Assembly: GCA_022843045.1 (NCBI GenBank)
Contig: JALHOJ010000004.1
Span: forward strand, 1-64,000
DNA length: 64,000 nt
Direction: 5' to 3'
Source: Phycisphaerales bacterium
GTDB taxonomy: Bacteria > Planctomycetota > Phycisphaerae > Phycisphaerales > UBA1924
This document shows, piece by piece, positions 56,367-64,000 of this stretch (its first letter is position 1; each line of letters opens with the position of its first letter). The notes beneath the pieces were generated by a model. It was given only the letters and a program-made list of their open reading frames with translations, did no database searches and was not told where the DNA came from. The position numbers and the translations under genes are program-made.

Positions 56367-59141
56367 ATGTCTTCCGTGGATTACCAATCCCTGTACAACA
56401 CCTACTGGCAGCGGCCCGACCGCTTCGGCAGTTCGTCGTTTGCCGATGCGACGGCGATGGCGAGGCGGGTGATGAAGGTCGCGGGGGCGGGGAGCGTGTT
56501 GGATGTCGGGTGCGGCTTTGGCGCGTTGGTCCACGCGTTGCTGCGTGAGGGCATCGACGCGCGGGGCGTGGACATCGCACCGGTCGCGATTGATCACGCG
56601 AACGCGACCTCTCCTGGGAGGTTTCAGGTCGGATCCATTCTGGCGTTGCCGTTCCCGGATGGCGCGTTTGACACGGTGGTGTGCACGGATTGCCTGGAGC
56701 ATCTTGCAGAGAGCGATGTGCAGGTTGCGCTGCGCGAGTTGGCCCGCGTGGCACGCAAGAACGTCTTCATCGTTGTGAGCACGGTGCAGGACCGCGATCA
56801 TCAATGGCACCTGACGGTGCGGGACCGGGATTGGTGGGAGTTGCAGGCGTTCACGGCGGGCGAAGGGACGAATCACCTGCTTCGCAGGCATCCGCGCAGC
56901 CTGCTGGATGTGTCGTACGAAGCGAGAGAGCATGAGGGGCCGTCGGTGACGCTCGCCCTGGAGAAGTGTCCCATTGCGATGCGCGAGTGGCTCCGTGAGC
57001 GACTGCTCAAGGACCGCGGCTTGCACATGGACATGCTCCGCGAGCCCGGGCGGCGAGCGGACGCGCATCTTGCCCGGTACGTGCACGCGGCGAGCGTGGT
57101 GCGTCCTGGGGACAGCGTGCTGGACGCGAGCTGCGGGCTTGGGTATGGAAGTCATGTGCTGCGGCAGTGCACGAGCGCGGCGAGCGTGCTGGGCGTGGAC
57201 ATCGATCCGCAGGCGGTTGCGTATGCACAGGCGGCATATGGCGAGAGCGCACGGTTTGAAGTGGCGGACGCGACCGATCTGTCGCGTGTGGCGGATCACA
57301 GCATCGATCTGGTAGCTTGCTTCGAGACGCTCGAGCACGTTGCGGAGCCGGAGAAGATGCTCCGCGAGTTTGTGCGAGTGTTGACGCCCGGCGGACGGCT
57401 GCTGGTGAGCGTGCCGCACGATTGGACAGATGAATCGGGGCACGATCCCAATCCACATCACTTGCAGGTGTACGACTGGGCGAGGCTGAGGTCGCAGTTG
57501 CTGGTCGCGGGCGGGGCGGATGCTGCAGAGCCCGCGCCGTCGCTGGACAACACGCTCTGGATCGAGCAACTGCATCGCCAACTCGCGGGCGGAGGCATGA
57601 AGCACGCGAGTGCGGCTCGCGTGATCGCGCCGCTTGCAGTGAACGAGCAAGACGAACTCGTCGAACCCGATCTCGCCAAGAGCCAGCCGACCGAGTGGCT
57701 GCTCGCGACGGCGATCAAGTCGCCGCTCGCGCCCAACTCCGCCTGCAGCCCTGCAACGTATCGCGAGACGATCTTCACCGACGCATCGGGCAGCGTCCCG
57801 GCGGGGAATCTCGCGAGTTTCAAGCGCGATTACGAGAATCCGTGGCTTCTGCGCAGCATGATCGCCTTGGGCATGCGAATCACGCGGCCCACTCTGCTTC
57901 GTGAACTCGCGCGACGCGTGATGCATTATGCACCGGAGAACTCGCCCGACTTTGGCGGGGCCTTGTGCGTGCTGCTGTACGACGCACTGACGACGCCGCA
58001 GGCTGCCGCTTTTGAAAGCGAGTTGCTTGGCCGTGTGAGCACGCTGGACACGCAGATGAGCCGCAATCCGCATGTGCTGCGGTGGCGGGTGTCGAACTGG
58101 TTCGCCGCGGGGCTGTTGCATCAGCGACGGGGCGATCTCGCGGCGGCCCGCGTCGCGTTTGATCGCTGCACGGCGTACGACGTACTGGCGTTCTCGCCGT
58201 TGCTGGCGACCAAGACGATCGAGGCGCGTTTCCGGCTGGGGTGCATGATCGCGGGCGAAGATCTTGCAGGCGCAAAGCAGCATTGGCACGCGGGGGTGCT
58301 CGAGGCACAACGGGTCTTGCAGGCTGATTGGGTCAATCTGTGGGGCGATGACCAGGCACCGCTGCCCTTTGCTCTGCCCGAGGCGTCGCAGGTGATCGAT
58401 CTGGCGGCGCGATGCGCGGCCGCGCTTCGCGCGGGCGAGGCGTGGCGATCAAGCCCCGCGCACGCGCTCGCGATGACGACCCACACACCCGCTCAGCAAT
58501 CCCGCTCGCTCGCGAGCGAACATGCTGCGTTGCAGCGTGCCTGGGCGGACCAACGTCACCAGCTCAGCCAACTCCGCGACGCCGACGCTGATCTTCGTGC
58601 TGCGCTCGAACGGGTGACGCAGAGTCGCGATGCGTGGGCAGGCGAGGCCAAGCGGCTTGAAGGCGAGTGGAAGCAGCTTGCAGCGAGAATCGAGCGGCTT
58701 TCCGCCGCTGAGAGCCGTGCCAAGGATGACGCTCAGGCGATCGCGGACCTGCGGACGCGGCTGCTGGACGCGGAGCGGCGCTGTGCGGAGGCCGATGCAT
58801 CGGTCGAGCGGCTCTACGACGAAGCCCAACAGCTTCTCCGGGATCGCGACCGCTGGCTCGCGGAAGCCAAGCGGCTTGAAGGCGAATGGAACGCATCACA
58901 GACAACGATTGCAAAGCACCAGTCGCTGCTCGCGGAGACTCGCAGCGAACTCTCGGCCCGTACGAAGTCGCTGGACGACGCGGTCGCACGCCTCCGATCG
59001 CTGGAACAATCGCTCGCGTCGCTCACATCCCAAGTTCAGTCGCTCCACCAACGCCGAGCCTTCCGAGCCCTGCAATCCTTGAGCCTGCTCACACCGATTT
59101 CGATCGAACCCAAACCCAACGGCAACCAAGCCACGCACTAG
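56367..59141 (+). CDS. Double SAM-dependent methyltransferase with C-terminal coiled coil
   Basis: LDVGCGFGALVHALLREGIDARGVDIAP and LDASCGLGYGSHVLRQCTSAASVLGVDIDP; C-terminal heptad-rich region with repeated AKRLEGEW. Confidence 0.88.
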   Translation: MSSVDYQSLYNTYWQRPDRFGSSSFADATAMARRVMKVAGAGSVLDVGCGFGALVHALLREGIDARGVDIAPVAIDHANATSPGRFQVGSILALPFPDGAFDTVVCTDCLEHLAESDVQVALRELARVARKNVFIVVSTVQDRDHQWHLTVRDRDWWELQAFTAGEGTNHLLRRHPRSLLDVSYEAREHEGPSVTLALEKCPIAMREWLRERLLKDRGLHMDMLREPGRRADAHLARYVHAASVVRPGDSVLDASCGLGYGSHVLRQCTSAASVLGVDIDPQAVAYAQAAYGESARFEVADATDLSRVADHSIDLVACFETLEHVAEPEKMLREFVRVLTPGGRLLVSVPHDWTDESGHDPNPHHLQVYDWARLRSQLLVAGGADAAEPAPSLDNTLWIEQLHRQLAGGGMKHASAARVIAPLAVNEQDELVEPDLAKSQPTEWLLATAIKSPLAPNSACSPATYRETIFTDASGSVPAGNLASFKRDYENPWLLRSMIALGMRITRPTLLRELARRVMHYAPENSPDFGGALCVLLYDALTTPQAAAFESELLGRVSTLDTQMSRNPHVLRWRVSNWFAAGLLHQRRGDLAAARVAFDRCTAYDVLAFSPLLATKTIEARFRLGCMIAGEDLAGAKQHWHAGVLEAQRVLQADWVNLWGDDQAPLPFALPEASQVIDLAARCAAALRAGEAWRSSPAHALAMTTHTPAQQSRSLASEHAALQRAWADQRHQLSQLRDADADLRAALERVTQSRDAWAGEAKRLEGEWKQLAARIERLSAAESRAKDDAQAIADLRTRLLDAERRCAEADASVERLYDEAQQLLRDRDRWLAEAKRLEGEWNASQTTIAKHQSLLAETRSELSARTKSLDDAVARLRSLEQSLASLTSQVQSLHQRRAFRALQSLSLLTPISIEPKPNGNQATH

Positions 59142-59160
59142 TCCGTTCCGTCTCTTCTTC

Positions 59161-61542
59161 ATGCAACCCCGCCGCATCATCTTCGTCTCCTGGGAATACC
59201 CGCCCGCGTTTGGCGGCGGCATTGGCACATATGTCGCGGCGATCACGCGGATTCTCGCGTCGCAGGGCCACGCCATCACGGTCATCACCGTCACTAATCG
59301 CCCCACGCCCTCGCGCGAAATGCTCGATACGCCTGGAAGGCCCATCGAGATCATCCGCCTGCCGATTCCGCGAGCCACGCCCGGGAGCATCGATCCCACG
59401 CACACGCTCACGGTCTGGCAGCGTCGGGCCGATCAGGTGAGCGAGTGCCTGCAGGGGTTGATGAAGCAGTCGGCGACGCTGGGGCCGATCGACGCGATCG
59501 AGTTTGCGGACTATCGGGGCGAAGGACTGACGTTCCTGACCAGCGTGCCCCCGGCGGAGCGACCGCTCTGCATCGTGCGACTGCACACGCCGCTGGTGGT
59601 GCTCAATCGCTATAACCAAGGGCGCAAGTCCGCGAGCGTGCTGGAAGCGTTCGAGAATGACGCGATCATCGCGGCGGATCGGATCGTGTCGCCCTCACGA
59701 GCGCTGGCGCGCGAGATGCAGGAGTTGGTCCCGTCGCTGCGTGAGCGGGAGATCGTGATTCACCCGTATCCGTTCGATGCGGCGTTTGCGAACGCCGCGC
59801 CGGCGGCGCCCGCGGGAGACTCCAACGAAGTCTTGTACGTGGGGCGACTCGAAGAGCGAAAGGGCGTGCAATGCCTGATCGAGGCGGCGCATGCATTCCT
59901 GCGGGCCTGCCCAAACGCCTCGCTGCGGCTGGTCGGCGGAGACACGCCGCTCTCGGCGAGTGAGCCGAGCATGCTGGCGCTGTTGCAGCGATCGATCGCG
60001 ATGGACGTCGCGCCGCGGATCACGTTCACGAAGTCGATCCCGCGCGAGCAACTCGTCTCGCTCTACCAGTCGGCCCGCTTCTGTGTGTTCCCATCGCTCT
60101 TTGAGAACTTCCCGAACGTCTGCCTTGAAGCGATGAGCCTCGCCCGTCCAGTCATCGGGACCACCAACAGCGGCATGGCTGAGATGATTGAGCAGGGTGT
60201 AAGCGGCGTGATCGTGCCCAGCGCGGACGCGTCCGCGCTGGCTCGGGCGATGATCGAGCTCTTCAACTCACCCGCGGAGACACGCCGCGCGATGGGGCAG
60301 GCCGCGACACGACGCGTTGCGACGCTCTACGACCCCACTGCGATTGGGACGTCGTTCGTGGACGTGACGTGCGCGCCGGTCACCCGCCCGTCCGGTGCGG
60401 AAAGAGCGACTGCTTCGATTGCTCGTGCGCCGGGCGCGACAACCACTACACCTGCCGTCGGCGTCGTCATTCCATGCTACAACCACGGCGAGTTCGTCGA
60501 AGAAACGCTGCAATCGGTCTTCGCCCAAACCCGCCCGGTGCAGGAGATCGTGATCGTTGATGATGGCTCTCCCGACGCCGCGACTCGGGCCCAGCTCGAC
60601 GCCCTCTCGAGCAAGTACGCGTACAAGGGCGTGCGTTTGATTCGCCAGGCCAATGCGGGGCTCGCTGCGGCTCGCAACACGGGCGTGCGGGCCCTCTCAA
60701 CCGACTTCTACATCCCCCTCGACGCGGACGACAAGCTCGCGCCAACGTTTGTCGAGCAACTGCTGCCCGCACTCACGGCGGATCCCGCGTTGGGTTATGC
60801 GTATTCGTGGGTGCAGTACTTTGGCAGCCACGACGGGCAATGGCACTGTCCGCCTTACGACGCTGCGAAGTTGCTGGTGGAGAATCTCTCCGTCGCCACC
60901 GCGCTGATTCGTCGCAGCGCATTTGACGCTGCGGGCGGGTACAACCCCGCGATGGTGCACGGGTTTGAGGATTGGGACTTCTGGCTGTCGCTGCTCAAGC
61001 ACGGCTGGCATGGCACGCTCGTGCCTGTGCCCTTGTTCCACTATCGCAAGCACGCGCAGGGCAGCATGCTGACGCGGACGCAGGAACGAAGGGGACTGAT
61101 GATCGCGCAGATGGTGCAGCATCATGAGGGGCTGTACGAGCACCTGCTGCCGTACGCGATCACGGAGAAGGATCGACTGTTCTTCCGCGATCACATGGAC
61201 CTTTGGCGGCTACGAGAGTCAATCGCGAGAGCGAGCCACACACAGGCCCCGCCGCCGCCCGACGAGCCGGCGGAAGGCGTGCAGTCGACGCCCGCCGAAG
61301 CCGAACTCGCGTTCATCGAGCGTTCCTCTGCGTGGCGCACCATCAACGCCTTCAAGGCCAACCCGCTGTATCACGCCATCGCGAAAAAGCGCTGGGGCGA
61401 GAACTGGCACCTGCTCGAACTCAAGGAGACGCCCGAGCAGCGCCTGCATCGCATCAAGAAGAGCCGCAGCTACAAGCTGATCCAGGCGATCAAGGGCACG
61501 ACGCTCTATCGGGCGTTTGCGCGAGTGCGGTACGGGGGTTAA
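59161..61542 (+). CDS. Fused GT4-family and GT2-family glycosyltransferase
   Basis: GT4: WEYPPAFGGGIGTYVAAITR...FPSLFENFPNVCLEAMSLARPVIGTTNSG; GT2: VGVVIPCYNHGEFVEETLQSVFAQTRPVQEIVIVDDGSPD. Confidence 0.92.
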   Translation: MQPRRIIFVSWEYPPAFGGGIGTYVAAITRILASQGHAITVITVTNRPTPSREMLDTPGRPIEIIRLPIPRATPGSIDPTHTLTVWQRRADQVSECLQGLMKQSATLGPIDAIEFADYRGEGLTFLTSVPPAERPLCIVRLHTPLVVLNRYNQGRKSASVLEAFENDAIIAADRIVSPSRALAREMQELVPSLREREIVIHPYPFDAAFANAAPAAPAGDSNEVLYVGRLEERKGVQCLIEAAHAFLRACPNASLRLVGGDTPLSASEPSMLALLQRSIAMDVAPRITFTKSIPREQLVSLYQSARFCVFPSLFENFPNVCLEAMSLARPVIGTTNSGMAEMIEQGVSGVIVPSADASALARAMIELFNSPAETRRAMGQAATRRVATLYDPTAIGTSFVDVTCAPVTRPSGAERATASIARAPGATTTTPAVGVVIPCYNHGEFVEETLQSVFAQTRPVQEIVIVDDGSPDAATRAQLDALSSKYAYKGVRLIRQANAGLAAARNTGVRALSTDFYIPLDADDKLAPTFVEQLLPALTADPALGYAYSWVQYFGSHDGQWHCPPYDAAKLLVENLSVATALIRRSAFDAAGGYNPAMVHGFEDWDFWLSLLKHGWHGTLVPVPLFHYRKHAQGSMLTRTQERRGLMIAQMVQHHEGLYEHLLPYAITEKDRLFFRDHMDLWRLRESIARASHTQAPPPPDEPAEGVQSTPAEAELAFIERSSAWRTINAFKANPLYHAIAKKRWGENWHLLELKETPEQRLHRIKKSRSYKLIQAIKGTTLYRAFARVRYGG

Positions 61543-61649
61543 CGAAAGGTGTCGAGGTTTCAAGGTGTCGAGGAAGGGCACCCGGTTCGGCGTGGCTTGA
61601 CACCTAGACACCAGGACACCTTCTTCCCCGACACCTCGTATCCTCACAC

Positions 61650-63767
61650 ATGCTCCCCTCCCGCGACAGCAGCAAGTCGCGATATCGCGCGTATCGAGAA
61701 AAAGCCAAGTCCAAGGCCGCCGAGCGGCTTGATCCGCAGGTTGAGGCCCAGATGGACCGCCTGCGGAACAAGCCCACCAATCGGGATCGCGGGTTCTTCA
61801 CGCTGCTTGGTCTCTTTTGGCAACGCACGAGTCGACATCGCCCGGCGATCATCTTCGCGCTGTGCACGCTCACGCTCACGACGATGGTGGGCCTTGCCGT
61901 GCCGGCGAGCACCAAGATCGCGTTGGATTACATCCTGACGGACAACCCGGGACCAACGGGCATTCCCGAAAACGTCCGCGAAGCATTTCGTATCTCCGAG
62001 CGAGCGATCGCGGAGCGCACGCCGCTGCTGTGGATGTTGTCGGGCATCGTGATAGCGATCTCTGCGTTTGGAGTGCTGCTGGGGACGCTGGGGCGGTGGC
62101 AGATGACCCGCGTGACCAAGCGACTGCAGGTGCAGTTCCGGCGCGAGGCGTTCCTGCACGCGATCCGCTTGCCCCTGCATCGCGTGCATCATTACAAGAC
62201 GGGCGGGATGTCGAGTTTGCTGCGCGAAGACGCCGGCGCGAGCGCGGAACTGGGCTTCAACATTCTCTACAACCCCTGGCGGGCGATCGTGCAACTGACT
62301 GGCACGCTCATCATCCTCGCCTTCACAGATTGGCGGATGCTCGTGGGCGGTCTGCTGCTGGTGCCGATCGTCTGGGTGACGCATAAGACCTGGATCGCGC
62401 GGATTCGTCCGCTGTATCGCGACGCCAAGGCGGCCCGCCAGACCATCGACGCGAGCGTGACGGAGTCGTTTGCCGGGATTCGCGTGGTACGGGGCTTTGG
62501 CAGGGCCCACAGCGAAGCCGGGCGCTTTGTGACTGGCCAGCACTACATGACCCGCATCGAGATTCTCACATGGTGGTGGTCACGCATCGTCGAGATCGCG
62601 TGGCACATCCTGATCCCGCTCGCGAGCGCGGCGGTGCTCATCTATGGCGGCACGCAAGTACTCAACAAGAACTTGACCATCGGCGACCTCATGATGTTCA
62701 GCACGTACCTGCTGATGCTGCTGGGCCCGCTCGAGACGCTGACGAGCACAGCCACCACCGTGCAGACCAATCTCGCGGCGTTTGACCGCATCCTCAGTCT
62801 GCTCGAAGAGCCCGAAGAGTTTGCGACCACGACCGACCGCACCCGTCCACTGCGCATGCTCAGCCCTGCGAAGGTGCGGGCCGAAGTCCAAATCGAGAAC
62901 CTCTCCTTTGCTTATCCCCGCAGCGCGCACACCGGCCGCGATGCCGGGGCTCTCAAGCCCCTCCCAGAGGGAGGGGTTGGGGCGGGCGGATCTCCGACAA
63001 GCGCAGCAAACCCGAATCCCCAAGCCACCGCCTCCCTCAACATCCGCCGGGAAGATGTGGACGCCCCCACTCTCGTCCTGCACGACCTGACGCTGCACAT
63101 CAAGGCTGGCGAAACCATCGCACTGGTCGGCCCATCCGGCGCGGGCAAGACGACGCTGTGCAACCTCATCGCACGCTTCTACGACCCAACTCGCGGCCGC
63201 ATCCTGCTGGACGGCACCGACCTCCGCGACATCGACATCGCCAGCTATCGGCGCATCCTGGGCATCGTCGAGCAGGACGTGTTCCTATTTGATGGCTCAG
63301 TCGCGGAGAACATCGCGTACGCAAACCGCGACGCAACGCCCGAGCGGATCCAAGCCGCGGCCCAGGCGGCCCACGCCCACGAGTTCATCGCAGGCCTGGA
63401 GCGCGGCTACGCAACCCTGATCGGCGAGCGGGGCGTGCGACTGTCTGGCGGGCAGAAGCAGCGCCTCGCCATCGCCCGCGCGATCCTCGCCGATCCGCGG
63501 ATTCTGATCCTCGACGAGGCCACCAGCAACCTCGACAGCGAGAGCGAGCAGTTGATCCAGCGCAGCCTGACGCAACTCATGCGCGAACGCACCAGCATCG
63601 TGATCGCCCACCGCCTCTCCACAATCCGCAACGCCGACCGCATCGTGGTGCTGGACAAGGGGAGGATCATCGAAGTCGGCCCGCACGAGGAACTCATCAA
63701 GAAGGGTGGGCTCTACGCCCACCTGCTGCACCTGCAGGTGCAGGGGGCAGAGCAGCTGACGGCGTGA
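61650..63767 (+). CDS. MsbA-like ABC transporter (TMD-NBD) with insertion before the Walker A
   Basis: ALVGPSGAGKTTLCNLIARFYDP; LSGGQKQRLAIARAILADPRILILDEATSNLD. Confidence 0.93.
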   Translation: MLPSRDSSKSRYRAYREKAKSKAAERLDPQVEAQMDRLRNKPTNRDRGFFTLLGLFWQRTSRHRPAIIFALCTLTLTTMVGLAVPASTKIALDYILTDNPGPTGIPENVREAFRISERAIAERTPLLWMLSGIVIAISAFGVLLGTLGRWQMTRVTKRLQVQFRREAFLHAIRLPLHRVHHYKTGGMSSLLREDAGASAELGFNILYNPWRAIVQLTGTLIILAFTDWRMLVGGLLLVPIVWVTHKTWIARIRPLYRDAKAARQTIDASVTESFAGIRVVRGFGRAHSEAGRFVTGQHYMTRIEILTWWWSRIVEIAWHILIPLASAAVLIYGGTQVLNKNLTIGDLMMFSTYLLMLLGPLETLTSTATTVQTNLAAFDRILSLLEEPEEFATTTDRTRPLRMLSPAKVRAEVQIENLSFAYPRSAHTGRDAGALKPLPEGGVGAGGSPTSAANPNPQATASLNIRREDVDAPTLVLHDLTLHIKAGETIALVGPSGAGKTTLCNLIARFYDPTRGRILLDGTDLRDIDIASYRRILGIVEQDVFLFDGSVAENIAYANRDATPERIQAAAQAAHAHEFIAGLERGYATLIGERGVRLSGGQKQRLAIARAILADPRILILDEATSNLDSESEQLIQRSLTQLMRERTSIVIAHRLSTIRNADRIVVLDKGRIIEVGPHEELIKKGGLYAHLLHLQVQGAEQLTA

Positions 63768-63852
63768 GGGGGTCGCGAAGTCCTCTGGCCTAGAAGGTCA
63801 GAGGACTCATGGTCATGAGCCCAACGCCACTCGCCGACGCGTCGTTGGCGGG

Positions 63853-63858
63853 TATAAT
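63853..63858 (+). promoter_or_regulatory. Candidate -10 box (tataat) for tRNA-Ile
   Basis: TATAAT about 27 nt upstream of tRNA; no clear -35. Confidence 0.45.
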
Positions 63859-63884
63859 CCGCCCCTCCGCCCGGCAGGGCGAAT

Positions 63885-63957
63885 GGGCTTGTAGCTCAGT
63901 TGGTAGAGCGCACCCCTGATAAGGGTGAGGTCGTTGGTTCGAGTCCAATCAGGCCCA
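63885..63957 (+). tRNA. tRNA-Ile(GAT)
   Basis: Cloverleaf gggcttg..gctc..gagc.caccc-ctGATaa-gggtg..gttgg-ttcgagt-ccaat-caggccc-a; CCA not encoded. Confidence 0.95.
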
Positions 63958-63967
63958 CTTTGGCAAG

Positions 63968-63994
63968 ACCCCCCGCAGATGTCGGGGGGTTTTT
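63968..63994 (+). terminator. Rho-independent terminator after tRNA-Ile
   Basis: accccccg-cagatgt-cggggggt followed by tttt. Confidence 0.92.
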
Positions 63995-64000
63995 GCGTTT

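Noticed and set aside
56361-58310. 649-aa minus-strand ORF
   Set aside because: Antisense to the double methyltransferase gene, which has clear motifs.

Overview
High-GC bacterial chromosome segment that looks planctomycete, probably Phycisphaerae-like. The lineage is inferred from an LEPR-XLL-type motif, a Cys-bounded dockerin-like tail and overall gene style, and was not tested. I support about 38 protein genes, one tRNA-Ile(GAT) and several terminators. Main blocks: riboflavin, folate and pyrimidine genes (ribD, folD, pyrG, pyrC); two tandem M1 aminopeptidases; a DGPF/YCII protein plus ECF sigma pair; a complete cbb3 oxidase cluster with fused ccoNO and a divergent Fe-S-type Rrf2 regulator; dus, sdaA, nuoB and a YihY-like gene; a roughly 9.8-kb gene for a giant LEPR-XLL-type surface protein; and a glycan-export locus (ABC permease, Wzt with C-terminal domain, double methyltransferase with coiled coil, GT4-GT2 fusion, MsbA-like ABC). 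The most interesting signals are: (1) a family of short hairpins that in three of four copies begins directly after a TGA stop codon, with inner stem variation that keeps pairing; (2) long, partly nested purine/pyrimidine palindromes in intergenic gaps; (3) 7-8 bp tandem arrays just upstream of several start codons, one of them also inside dus; (4) a possible WbdD-like chain-termination module with two methyltransferase domains; (5) a FolD that has lost the cyclohydrolase lysine; (6) a giant protein ending in what looks like an inactivated metalloprotease domain. All calls come from reading the sequence; no searches were run.
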